From Salipaludibacillus keqinensis (GTDB taxonomy: Bacteria; Bacillota; Bacilli; Bacillales; Salisediminibacteriaceae): a stretch of DNA of 64,000 bases. The notes under the pieces were generated by a model. The model ran no database searches. It worked only from the letters and a program-made list of their open reading frames with translations, and was not told the DNA's origin. Below are positions 1 through 7,868 of the stretch, piece after piece. The stretch lies in contig NZ_PDOD01000002.1 in the NCBI RefSeq assembly GCF_003226325.1, positions 310,001-374,000 of the forward strand. The letters run 5' to 3'. Numbering within the stretch: the stretch's first letter is position 1; every line of letters starts with the position of its first letter. A program made the position numbers and the translations under genes.

Positions 1-35
1 CAGTCACAAAAGTGGCAACAAACATAGCAGCAAAT

Positions 36-932
36 TCAAGCATTCTCATTTTCTCCTTCTATGTGTTTCACTTCATCATGAAGCTCTTGTATTTTCGGAC
101 AGGTTTTCCCGCTCTTTTTGGCCCGATTCAGAATATAGCCTGTTATAGCATCAGCTTCTGTTATGCTCTCTGCTTTCCGATCACTCAGCATCGAAGATTG
201 ATTCTCCCTTGTTTGTTGAATAATTCCCATGACATCTTCCCAGGCATTCTCTTCAAAACCTAGAACACTAGCGCCTTCTTTGAAAATGGCATAAACTTCT
301 CTTTTTAATCGTGAATCTTTTAGAAGTTCCCCATTTTTCACTTGGTAAATAAACGTTAACGGATTAATCACTAGATTGACTAATAATTTCTTTTCCATCA
401 TACGAGTTGTATCATCGGACCATTCTATTGAAAATGGATCATCACCGGTCAGGAGCTCAAGAAGCAATGGCTGCCACTCTTTTTTCCCGCCTACGATGAT
501 TTTACCAATTCCGGTGTGCTTCACTTCAACTGGAGACGTTTTCATTGCTCCGTGTGTGACCACCCCTACGAAGAGAGGGTTGTGGAAGGTCTGTTCGATT
601 GTTTCCATATGCCCCATCCCGTTTTGCAAAAATAACATAGGAGTGTCTGGTGGAACCTTCCCTTTTAAATCGTTCATCACACTAGGAAGTTGAGGTTGCT
701 TAACCGTGACCATGATCAAATCTGCCCAGTTCATGTCAGATAAGTGTATGGGAGAGGCAGCTACTCTGCAGGCTAACGTTTCCTCTTCTCTTTTGTAAGA
801 GAGGCCTTTTAACAGAATCTGTTCAGCCTGCTCTTTCGTTCTAGTAACTAACTGAATCTCGTGTCCAGCTTTTTGCAAATACCCAGATGTTAGCAATCCA
901 ATCGCTCCAGCACCTATGACCGTAATCTTCAC
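36..932 (-). CDS. panE: 2-dehydropantoate 2-reductase (ketopantoate reductase)
   Basis: Reduces 2-dehydropantoate to pantoate with NADPH in pantothenate/CoA synthesis; cytosolic. The 298-residue product opens with a Rossmann dinucleotide motif (GAGAIG, residues 7-12). A Lys-containing helix near residue 181 and a C-terminal SSMLSDRKAESITEADAI block (about residues 240-260) match the ApbA/PanE catalytic domain. The start is GTG at 932, preceded by a GGGGTGGGG ribosome site. It sits where ylbQ/panE lies in the Bacillus ylb block, at the edge of the window. A general PanE paralogue acting on another 2-oxo acid is possible, but length and context favour PanE. Confidence 0.88.
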   Translation of the reverse strand: MKITVIGAGAIGLLTSGYLQKAGHEIQLVTRTKEQAEQILLKGLSYKREEETLACRVAASPIHLSDMNWADLIMVTVKQPQLPSVMNDLKGKVPPDTPMLFLQNGMGHMETIEQTFHNPLFVGVVTHGAMKTSPVEVKHTGIGKIIVGGKKEWQPLLLELLTGDDPFSIEWSDDTTRMMEKKLLVNLVINPLTFIYQVKNGELLKDSRLKREVYAIFKEGASVLGFEENAWEDVMGIIQQTRENQSSMLSDRKAESITEADAITGYILNRAKKSGKTCPKIQELHDEVKHIEGENENA

Positions 933-1126
933 ATCCCCACCCCTTCAAAGGACTTTCTCTGTCCATATTTTAGCATAAGTTAATAATATTCTGACACAAA
1001 TTCAAAAGAATACGTTTTCATTTTTTGTTTTTTTCAACTATAATGTTTATAGAACATTCCATCAATTACATGTGAATGGTTCAAGTAATAGTACAGATGA
1101 CTTATGAACTCCGGAGGGGATTTTAA

Positions 1127-1603
1127 ATGGACTCGCATGAAGTAGTACGCTTAAAAGTAAATTTCAAAACATTAGAAGAATTCGAGAATTTCAGAGAATA
1201 CGGCCAACAAGAACTCTCAATGAAAGAAGACTTAGAAGCAAACATTGTTGAAAATGATAGTGAATCACCCTTTTATGGCATTTATTTCGGAAAAAAATTA
1301 GTAGGAAGAATGAGTCTCTATCGAACGGACAAAAAATTTGACCGTTATTTTGACCCGCCACAAGACTACTTGGAATTATGGAAGTTAGAAGTTCTTCCTG
1401 GTTATCAAGGAAAAGGCATAGGGAAAGCTCTAGTTGATTACTCTAAAACTGAAGGTCTCCCAGTGAAAACAAACGCAAGACAACGTTCGGATGATTTTTG
1501 GTTGAAACAAGGATTTGAACCACTTACTTACCAAACAGATCGAGATAAAGGAGAAAATCCTTACGTTTGGCTGCCTAAAGGAGTATCCGAACAGAAAGAT
1601 TAA
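1127..1603 (+). CDS. ylbP: GNAT-family N-acetyltransferase YlbP
   Basis: Predicted cytosolic acetyl-CoA-dependent N-acetyltransferase of unknown substrate. The 158-residue protein carries the GNAT motif A, VLPGYQGKGIGKALVDYSK, around residues 87-105, with the Q-x-x-G-x-G acetyl-CoA pyrophosphate loop. A good ribosome site (CCGGAGGGG) lies upstream of the ATG. It is transcribed opposite to its neighbours panE and gerR, as in the B. subtilis ylbO-ylbP-ylbQ order. The family is clear; the biological substrate is not known from sequence. Confidence 0.85.
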   Translation: MDSHEVVRLKVNFKTLEEFENFREYGQQELSMKEDLEANIVENDSESPFYGIYFGKKLVGRMSLYRTDKKFDRYFDPPQDYLELWKLEVLPGYQGKGIGKALVDYSKTEGLPVKTNARQRSDDFWLKQGFEPLTYQTDRDKGENPYVWLPKGVSEQKD

Positions 1604-1621
1604 ATATTCTTCGCCCACAAT

Positions 1622-1672
1622 AAAAAAAGAGTGGCGTGGAAAGACAACAAGTCTTCCCGCACACTCTTTTTT
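1622..1672. terminator. Bidirectional terminator between ylbP and gerR
   Basis: A long imperfect hairpin whose outer arms are AAAAAAGAGTG and CACTCTTTTTT, with an inner GGAAGAC-like stem closing on AACAA. The T- and A-runs at both edges let it serve the convergent genes ylbP (+) and gerR (-). Confidence 0.75.
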
Positions 1673-1764
1673 CATGTTGTACACTATAAATGTAAAACCT
1701 GACAAGATGTGAAGTCCAGCTTTTTAACTGTTTTCATTTTGTCTTCGCTTCTGTAATAAACCAT

Positions 1765-2313
1765 TTATGGATGAGTTATTTTTTCTTTTTTGGATGCTCG
1801 TTGGAGGGCATGAATCATCAATTGATAATCTTCCCTCACATCGTGGTATGCCTCTTTTACTTCTTCCAGCTCTTTCTTCAGTTCTTCATTTTCTTGCTGA
1901 AGCTTGTTAACAGACTCATGAATGGTGCCATCCCTCACGTGGAGTTTTTCTTTTTGCTTTGTCAAGAACATAATCATCTGATCAAACCAAGCTTCTTCTT
2001 CATCCATAGAAATCTTCATTCCTGCGATCGTAGAAGGATATCCTTCTGATCCCTTTTGACCAGGGTCGGTCCTAACCTGATGTCTTTTCGCTTCTTTTCT
2101 CGCTTTCTTTGCTAACTGAATCGCCGCTTGGTATTTTTTTCTTATAGATGAATTCCACCTGAATCCACATGCCGCTGAAGTGCGTGACAACCTTTCAGCC
2201 ACCTCTTCAAAGGCAGCTAATTGCGTTCCGCCTTCTCGAATGTGCCTTAACACTGTTTCTGCCAGCAATAGATCTTCATCTTGATTCCATGCATCTTGTC
2301 TAATCAATGCCAC
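1765..2313 (-). CDS. gerR: RsfA-family sporulation transcription regulator (GerR/YlbO)
   Basis: DNA-binding regulator of late mother-cell gene expression in the RsfA/GerR (YlbO) family. The N-terminal ~75 residues form a Myb/SANT-like helical domain ([20 protein letters not shown], then [20 protein letters not shown]), the signature of RsfA-like proteins. A basic linker follows, then a heptad-rich coiled coil over about residues 120-175 that probably dimerises. The start is GTG at 2313 behind GGGGGAACGA. Position next to ylbP and upstream of the rpmF region matches ylbO. RsfA is a paralogue, so the GerR assignment rests mainly on synteny. Confidence 0.82.
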   Translation of the reverse strand: MALIRQDAWNQDEDLLLAETVLRHIREGGTQLAAFEEVAERLSRTSAACGFRWNSSIRKKYQAAIQLAKKARKEAKRHQVRTDPGQKGSEGYPSTIAGMKISMDEEEAWFDQMIMFLTKQKEKLHVRDGTIHESVNKLQQENEELKKELEEVKEAYHDVREDYQLMIHALQRASKKEKITHP

Positions 2314-2418
2314 TCGTTCCCCCTTTCCCTCTCACCCTTTCTATCGTCATCTAATATGTATGCAAGTAGTAGGAAAGATAGACATAATTAAAAGACTAGA
2401 AACACACTTATGGTGAAT

Positions 2419-3165
2419 CTATCGCCTAGACTTGAATTTTGCAACTGCTTCATGATGGGCACTGCTTTCCCACAGAATCGCACATCGATCTACCTCTTCA
2501 TCCATAGCAGCGAATAGCTGTTGCTGTTGCATCTCAGAAAATAAATTCTTTTTATATGATTTCACAACGTTCTTATGCTGAAGCAAGTTTTCACACCAAT
2601 CGATCACACCTTGCTCATTATCTACCTCTTCATGCACAAATTTAAGTGAAAGCAATTCATTTAAACGATAGATAGATCCAGAACTGAGCATTTGTAATGC
2701 ATGATGATACCCGACCCTTCTTTGTAATAAAGAGGACCCTCCCCAGCCTGTAGTGATCGCTAACTTTGCTTGAACAAAGCCTGCTTTCCCTTTGCTGTTA
2801 GCTAAGGTAAAGTCTGTGGCGCAGGCAATTTCAGCACCACCTCCTATGGCTGGACCATCCAAGTAAGAGACCGTCACCGCCTGCAAAGCGACAATTTTCT
2901 TTAACACTCCACACATAGGCAAAAGCATTTTTTTAGCTTCTTCTGCAGTTTGCAAACTGTGAAAGGCATGTAAATCGCCACCACTGCAAAAGGCACCGCC
3001 TTCTCCACCAATCCAAACAACGGATACTTCATCGTTCGCAGCTATTTCATCTAAATGGTGATTCATTTGCTCAATGACCTCAAAATCCACCGCATTTTTA
3101 TACTCTGGACGGTTTAATGTTAGTTTAGCAATTTGATTATCTAAGTAGGTTAACTTGACTTTCAT
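2419..3165 (-). CDS. Enoyl-CoA hydratase/isomerase family protein
   Basis: Crotonase-fold enzyme acting on acyl-CoA thioesters, about 248 residues. The oxyanion-hole segments are visible as FCSGGDLHAF near residue 62 and DGPAIGGGAEIACATDF near residue 107. Residues expected as catalytic glutamates are not both in the canonical places, so the reaction (hydratase, isomerase or other crotonase chemistry) is uncertain. The ATG at 3165 is preferred because AGGAGGG (3171-3177) lies seven bases upstream; a GTG six bases earlier overlaps that site. It stands alone, without other fatty-acid oxidation genes, between gerR and a PQQ-like lipoprotein. Confidence 0.8.
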   Translation of the reverse strand: MKVKLTYLDNQIAKLTLNRPEYKNAVDFEVIEQMNHHLDEIAANDEVSVVWIGGEGGAFCSGGDLHAFHSLQTAEEAKKMLLPMCGVLKKIVALQAVTVSYLDGPAIGGGAEIACATDFTLANSKGKAGFVQAKLAITTGWGGSSLLQRRVGYHHALQMLSSGSIYRLNELLSLKFVHEEVDNEQGVIDWCENLLQHKNVVKSYKKNLFSEMQQQQLFAAMDEEVDRCAILWESSAHHEAVAKFKSRR

Positions 3166-3356
3166 GATCACCCTCCTAATTTCTGTATAGAACCTCGCAC
3201 AGGCCCCTTGGCTCTGCCCTCATCTTACCAAAACTTATCCACAGTTTAAAAATCTGTAGCTTCCTAAACAATGAAAAAGCTAAACAATTGCTCGGATGGA
3301 AGCCAATTCATGTATGGCGTGACTAAGTGAATGTGTAACTAAGAATCGAAAGAATA

Positions 3357-3388
3357 GAAAGCAACTACGCACAACCGCAGTTGCTTTC
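3357..3388 (-). terminator. Hairpin downstream of the PQQ-like lipoprotein
   Basis: Ten-base perfect arms GAAAGCAACT/AGTTGCTTTC with a 12-base loop, 50 bases past the stop at 3438. The T-run on the minus strand is weak (TATTCTTTC), so termination may be partial. Confidence 0.55.
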
Positions 3389-3437
3389 CTTTTTCTCTAT
3401 TACTATTTTCTCATCTATTCAAATACTTCCACTTTCT

Positions 3438-5102
3438 CTATTTAATCTTCACGTGATGAATCAGTCCACCTCGGCTTGCAAAGATGATACTATCATTATA
3501 AATAGCCGGCGAGGCTTCTATGTTGTAATCGAAATTCTTCGTAGTCAACACTTTTCCTGTAACGCCATCGATGATATGTACACTACCCGCAGAGTCCGCT
3601 TGGACAAGGTATCCATTACCCTCATCATCATATACATCTACTGCCGAACTCCAGGCATACTGCTCCATATCCCAGCTCCACACCTCTTCACCTGTCTTTC
3701 GATCCAATGCCACCATGATTCCCTCATTAGCACTTCTATGGCGAGCAACCGTGAACACAATTAAATTTTCCATGTTTCCCTTACCTAAAACTGGTGTTGC
3801 CAGAACGCCTCCATTCACATCTGGATTATAAAATGCTGGATAGCTCTTTTTCCATATTACTTCCCCAGTAAGCCCATGAATTTTTCTGAGATAAGCATGA
3901 CCATTTTCACCTACAATATCCACTTCAGAACCAGTGTATAGATGGGGCACATCCTCTACCACATCGACAACGATAGATGCGTCAGTATCATCTAATAATG
4001 GAAGCCCCCATATCGGATGGTTGTTCTTTAAATTTATTGATAGTATAGAACCTCCATTATCAGCAAAATATGCAATGTTTTTAAAGATCGCTACAGAGTT
4101 CTCTACTCCTTGATGATCATTTCCCTCAACTTTATAACGCATGTTGCTGATTGCGGGATCAATTGCAATTGTTCCTTGCTCTTTATTGAAGTCAGTGTTT
4201 AAAGCAATATTGTAGAATACGCCGTTTTCGCCGCCTACGACTAACGAGTCGGAATGTCTATTTATCAATGCAGATCCATCAAAAGCCCCCCAATTACGAT
4301 AAGCAAATTCATCTCGACCAGGGATATAATGAAGTAACTGGCTGTCTATCAAACTAAATATGTAAAAACCGAATTTTTCATGTTGCGGAACCCCATCTCC
4401 AAGATATAAAAGGGGATAGCCACGACTATCGATCGACAACGAGCCTTTAATCGGATTTTTAACCGCAATAGGATCCCTCGTTTCTTCTCCTGTTTCTAAA
4501 TCTAAAAAATACACATGTCCATCAAGAGATCCTTGAATGACTTCTACAAAATCATCCTTTTCTTTGAATTTTTCATCTATATTCATTAGTTGTTTTATTT
4601 CGTTATCCCATTTGACAATTGCTGGTTGGCCCGTCCAACCGGCACCTCCACCCCAATCAGGATTAACCCCAGTCCTATAATTCCACTGCTCCTCTAACTC
4701 CATTTCCGTAGCACTTATCAATCCATAAGAAGGTGAATCACGTAATGGCCCACCTCTGAACGTTAGAACGCCTTCTACCTCCGTATAAACTTCTGGAAAC
4801 ATACTATCCTCAGGAGTTCGTTGTTCAAGTTCCTTTTCTCCATTGATATCAAAATGAATGTTTTCGTGATGATATTCTTCTATATGTAATGCTTCATAAA
4901 GTTCTTCTATAGGTTCTTCAATTTGACCTTCTGCATCTTCTTTCGGTAGTTCGTCTAAACCTTTCTCCACAACCACATTTCTACTTTCCTTCTTATCCAC
5001 ATTTTCTTTATTATTCTCGGAAACGACTACACCTTCAAAATTACTACATGCTCCTCCTATTAAAATCCATGTACAAACAAGTAATAAACTATATTTTTTC
5101 AC
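3438..5102 (-). CDS. PQQ-like beta-propeller lipoprotein
   Basis: Secreted, membrane-anchored protein of 554 residues. A signal peptide ends in a lipobox with Cys19 (GGAC), followed by a highly acidic low-complexity linker (about residues 25-85). The rest shows repeated propeller-blade motifs typical of PQQ/Trp-docking repeats: LDLETGEE near 200, IHGLTGEVIWKKSYP near 410, LDRKTGEEVWSWDME near 465, and IDGVTGKVLTTKNF near 520. No haem site or dehydrogenase domain is seen, so it is more likely a BamB-like scaffold or binding protein than a quinoprotein enzyme. The start is GTG at 5102 behind AAGGATG. It is an insertion relative to the B. subtilis ylb order. Confidence 0.75.
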   Translation of the reverse strand: MKKYSLLLVCTWILIGGACSNFEGVVVSENNKENVDKKESRNVVVEKGLDELPKEDAEGQIEEPIEELYEALHIEEYHHENIHFDINGEKELEQRTPEDSMFPEVYTEVEGVLTFRGGPLRDSPSYGLISATEMELEEQWNYRTGVNPDWGGGAGWTGQPAIVKWDNEIKQLMNIDEKFKEKDDFVEVIQGSLDGHVYFLDLETGEETRDPIAVKNPIKGSLSIDSRGYPLLYLGDGVPQHEKFGFYIFSLIDSQLLHYIPGRDEFAYRNWGAFDGSALINRHSDSLVVGGENGVFYNIALNTDFNKEQGTIAIDPAISNMRYKVEGNDHQGVENSVAIFKNIAYFADNGGSILSINLKNNHPIWGLPLLDDTDASIVVDVVEDVPHLYTGSEVDIVGENGHAYLRKIHGLTGEVIWKKSYPAFYNPDVNGGVLATPVLGKGNMENLIVFTVARHRSANEGIMVALDRKTGEEVWSWDMEQYAWSSAVDVYDDEGNGYLVQADSAGSVHIIDGVTGKVLTTKNFDYNIEASPAIYNDSIIFASRGGLIHHVKIK

Positions 5103-5336
5103 ATAACATCATCCTTAAAACACCAATTTTCATCAATGTATCATAAGTATAATGGAAAAATTGTTATAATTTAACATGTGTTACTGTGAAAGTTTTAGCT
5201 GTTTTTGTAGAATGAACGAACACAGTTTAGTTCTTTAAAATGGAAAAGCTCTCCACCATAATGAAAGGCAGAGAGCAATACTTACATATACGACGATCTT
5301 AGCCACACCTCAAAAATCTATCATCTCTTAAGCAAT

Positions 5337-5367
5337 AAAAAAAACAGGAAGGCTGCCCTCCCTGTTT
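5337..5367 (-). terminator. rpmF terminator
   Basis: On the minus strand, an ACAGGGAGG/CCTTCCTGT hairpin is followed by eight Ts, directly after the rpmF stop at 5373. It ends the ylbN-rpmF unit. Confidence 0.85.
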
Positions 5368-5372
5368 CGTGA

Positions 5373-5546
5373 CTATTTGCTTGCTACATCGCGTCCTTTA
5401 TAAGATCCGCACGCTTTACATACGCGGTGTGAAAGCTTCATTTCACCACATTCAGGACATTCAACCATTCCAGGTACACGCAATTTAATGTGCGCACGAC
5501 GTTGATTCTTCTTTGTTTTACTCGTTTTTCTAAATGGTACTGCCAT
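5373..5546 (-). CDS. rpmF: 50S ribosomal protein L32
   Basis: Ribosomal large-subunit protein of 57 residues beginning [19 protein letters not shown], the canonical L32 N-terminus. A zinc ribbon with two CxxC pairs (CPEC near residue 30 and CKAC near 43) marks the zinc-binding form. The start at 5546 is fixed by a near-perfect ribosome site, AAGGAGGTGGG, seven to eight bases upstream; an in-frame ATG at 5570 is not needed. It lies 55 bases behind ylbN and shares its promoter, the arrangement conserved in most bacteria. Confidence 0.97.
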   Translation of the reverse strand: MAVPFRKTSKTKKNQRRAHIKLRVPGMVECPECGEMKLSHRVCKACGSYKGRDVASK

Positions 5547-5601
5547 GAGTCCCACCTCCTTGATGATCATTAAAAATCAGCGAATCCCGGATTCAGGACT
5601 G

Positions 5602-6111
5602 CTATTCTTTGTGAAAAAATTTTTCCAACTCTTTCAAACGAGGATCAACCTTTTCCGTTGTTTCTTCGTCTTTGTCGACTCGTTCCCAGCCTTTTCCAGA
5701 CGCAGGAGCGGGTCCCTCGTCCTTATCGCTGAAAACACGCATAGGCTTTTCAAGCAAAATGCGTTCTTGAACATAAGGCATCAAATCAACCGTGTCATTC
5801 TCTAATTCGTGAACTTCATCATCCTCTTCAAAGGTAGCCCACTCATCTAACTGAAACATTTCAGTGGCATTTATAGAAAAAGGATACTCCACGTCATTCA
5901 ACGTCCGAGCACAAGGCAACGTCATAGTTCCACTTATTTCAAGCTGAAACGTAACAGCTTGCTTAGTGAAATAAGCGTCACCAGTCACTCTTACAGGAGT
6001 AATTTCACGAATTTCACGGTCTAATTCTTTCACTTTACTCATGTCGACCGATTCGTCAATGTGCATTCCCTTTTGTTTAAAGGCAATCAACTGCTGTACC
6101 GACCATTTCAT
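5602..6111 (-). CDS. ylbN: YceD/DUF177 family protein YlbN
   Basis: Member of the YceD (DUF177) family, nearly always encoded directly upstream of rpmF. In other bacteria the family is linked to 23S rRNA accumulation and ribosome assembly. The 169-residue protein shows the conserved central LEISGTMTLPCARTLNDVEYP block around residues 57-77, then an acidic C-terminal third. The start ATG is preceded by TTGAGGTG. A consensus sigma-A promoter lies 29 bases upstream of the start codon. In chloroplast and other homologues a CxxC-like site is described, but only one Cys is obvious here. Confidence 0.88.
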   Translation of the reverse strand: MKWSVQQLIAFKQKGMHIDESVDMSKVKELDREIREITPVRVTGDAYFTKQAVTFQLEISGTMTLPCARTLNDVEYPFSINATEMFQLDEWATFEEDDEVHELENDTVDLMPYVQERILLEKPMRVFSDKDEGPAPASGKGWERVDKDEETTEKVDPRLKELEKFFHKE

Positions 6112-6139
6112 TTCAATTCACCTCAAGACAACAAATGTT

Positions 6140-6168
6140 ATTATATCTTTCAAAAAAAGGTTTGTCAA
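6140..6168 (-). promoter_or_regulatory. Sigma-A promoter of ylbN-rpmF
   Basis: Read on the minus strand: TTGACA, a 17-base spacer, then TATAAT. Both boxes match the consensus exactly, as expected for a strongly expressed ribosomal protein unit. Confidence 0.88.
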
Positions 6169-6271
6169 GAAAATCTCTTTACATTTATTATTCTCATTCC
6201 TTGATTCCAAACGCGTTAAACCCGTTTAAGAGAATAAGCCAAATAAAGAAAAATCTCATACAAATGTAGAT

Positions 6272-6331
6272 TACCACACTCTAGGTTTCAATGCTAAAGA
6301 TGAAAACCAAGGAAAACTGTGGTATTTTTTT
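6272..6331 (+). terminator. Terminator-like hairpin in the leader of ylbM
   Basis: TACCACA and TGTGGTA arms 39 bases apart enclose a second helix (GGTTTCA with TGAAAACC) and are followed by seven Ts, only 35 bases before the ylbM start. It could end a short leader RNA or act as an attenuator. No ligand-binding motif is recognised. Confidence 0.4.
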
Positions 6332-6366
6332 CATAGTACACAAATTAGAGAGAAGGTGCCACAGTT

Positions 6367-7602
6367 ATGAAAGTTCTAGGCTTAATTGTAGAGTACAATC
6401 CTTTTCATCATGGACATTTATATCATTTACAACAATCCATAAAAAAAACCAGAGCTGATGTCGTCATTGCTGTCATGAGCGGTCCTTTTTTGCAAAGGGG
6501 AGAGCCTGCCATCGTAGATAAATGGTCGCGAACGCGGATGGCTTTGCAAGGAGGCGTTGATCTCGTGATCGAACTACCAACGATCTATGCAACGCAAAAG
6601 GCAGAACTATTTGCTGACGGGGCTGTATCTATTTTACAAGACCTATCTGTAACAGATATCTGTTTCGGGAGTGAAAACGGTGAGATTGAACCTTTTAAGC
6701 AAGCGGTGGAATGGTTTAATCATAACGAAGGGAAACTAAATGATCGAATTCAACTACATTTAAAACAAGGAAAAAGCTATCCAAGAGCCTTCTCTGAAGC
6801 TTATCAATCATTATCCGCAACGGATCAACTGTTAGACCTTAGCCAGCCGAACAATATCCTTGGCTTTCATTATGTGCAATCCGCGATGAAGCGTGGGTCT
6901 ATCATAAACGTCCATACAATAACAAGAACAGGTTCAGGCTACCATGATCAAACATTGTCCGACACAAGCATCGCTAGTGCGACAGCCATTCGGGGGACGA
7001 TGCTAAATGAAGACAAGGGTATTGAAGATGTAAGTGCTTATATCCCTTCCTATACTAAAGACGAATTAGCCAATTATTATTCAGCTAAAGGTTCCTTTCA
7101 TAGTTGGGAGAGTTATTTCCCTTTTTTACAATACAAATTAATGTCTATTAGTTCTGAGGAACTGAACAAGATCTATGAGTGTGAAGAAGGGTTAGAACAC
7201 AGATTGAAACGAGAGATCGTTCAATCTCATACTTTCGAAGAGTTTATCGACAAACTAAAGACGAAACGCTATACGAGAACTCGATTGCAGAGACTTCTCA
7301 CTCATGTCTATTTACAATCGTCCAAGTCATTTGTTAGACAGACGCTAGCTGAGAAAAAACCACCTTATTTACGTGTGTTAGGGATGTCTAATAACGGACG
7401 TAAATATCTGTCGTCAATCAAAAAAGATCGAACCATTCCTGTCATTTCAAGAGCAAGCGAGTCGAATCATCCTGCTATGGAAAAAGATGTGATAGCCAGT
7501 CAACTGCATGGGTTGATTCATCATCCAACGAAAAGTACATTCATGGATGAGTACAAAGCCATCCCCATCCAATTTGACGAAGAGAAACAAGTATTTCGTT
7601 GA
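6367..7602 (+). CDS. tmcAL: tRNA(Met) cytidine acetate ligase TmcAL (YlbM)
   Basis: Modifies the wobble cytidine of elongator tRNA-Met to N4-acetylcytidine using acetate and ATP. The 411-residue protein starts MKVLGLIVEYNPFHHGHLYH, where the HHGH nucleotidyl-transferase motif (residues 14-17) binds ATP. The SGPFLQRGEPAIVDKW block near residue 38 is also diagnostic of this family. Length fits the B. subtilis protein (about 415). It is divergent from ylbN-rpmF and convergent with ylbL, exactly as in B. subtilis. Confidence 0.94.
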   Translation: MKVLGLIVEYNPFHHGHLYHLQQSIKKTRADVVIAVMSGPFLQRGEPAIVDKWSRTRMALQGGVDLVIELPTIYATQKAELFADGAVSILQDLSVTDICFGSENGEIEPFKQAVEWFNHNEGKLNDRIQLHLKQGKSYPRAFSEAYQSLSATDQLLDLSQPNNILGFHYVQSAMKRGSIINVHTITRTGSGYHDQTLSDTSIASATAIRGTMLNEDKGIEDVSAYIPSYTKDELANYYSAKGSFHSWESYFPFLQYKLMSISSEELNKIYECEEGLEHRLKREIVQSHTFEEFIDKLKTKRYTRTRLQRLLTHVYLQSSKSFVRQTLAEKKPPYLRVLGMSNNGRKYLSSIKKDRTIPVISRASESNHPAMEKDVIASQLHGLIHHPTKSTFMDEYKAIPIQFDEEKQVFR

Positions 7603-7639
7603 GGAGTCATTTCAATACATCGATATGTAAGAAACGAGC

Positions 7640-7669
7640 GTGCCTCAAAAGTAAAACTTTTTGGGGCAC
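7640..7669 (+). terminator. tmcAL terminator
   Basis: GTGCCTCAAAAGT and ACTTTTTGGGGCAC arms with a short AAA loop, 37 bases past the stop. The same core hairpin recurs behind speA at 38097, where it is likewise followed by the dispersed repeat described separately. Confidence 0.7.
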
Positions 7670-7684
7670 CCTTTAATTTAGCCA

Positions 7685-7825
7685 TTCTATATTCCTCTTG
7701 ATTCCTCTCGTATTTGTCCTGTTCCGTTAGGTCATACTGCGTAGGTGCTGCGCTGGTAGCACCTGCCTAGGACCATCCGTCCTGCGATCGTCTTGTCCCA
7801 ACCGCAAGAACCGTCCCCATGGTTA
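7685..7825. repeat. Dispersed intergenic repeat, copy 1
   Basis: Non-coding element beginning ATTCCTCTTGATTCCTCTCG, then a hairpin with arms TAGGTGCT/AGCACCT(A) near 7742-7764, and ending with AACCGCAAGAACCGTCCCC (7800-7818). It aligns over most of its length with 38145-38355; its hairpin core recurs at 55388-55434. It resembles REP/MITE-like palindromic elements; no transposase gene is in the window. Confidence 0.7.
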
Positions 7826-7828
7826 TGC

Positions 7829-7862
7829 TAAAATCCCCCGTGCTTCGCAAGCACAGGGGATT
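7829..7862 (-). terminator. ylbL terminator
   Basis: On the minus strand, AATCCCC-TGTGCTT pairs with AAGCAC-GGGGGATT around a GCG loop and runs into TTTTAG, seven bases past the ylbL stop. Confidence 0.8.
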
Positions 7863-7868
7863 CACGTT

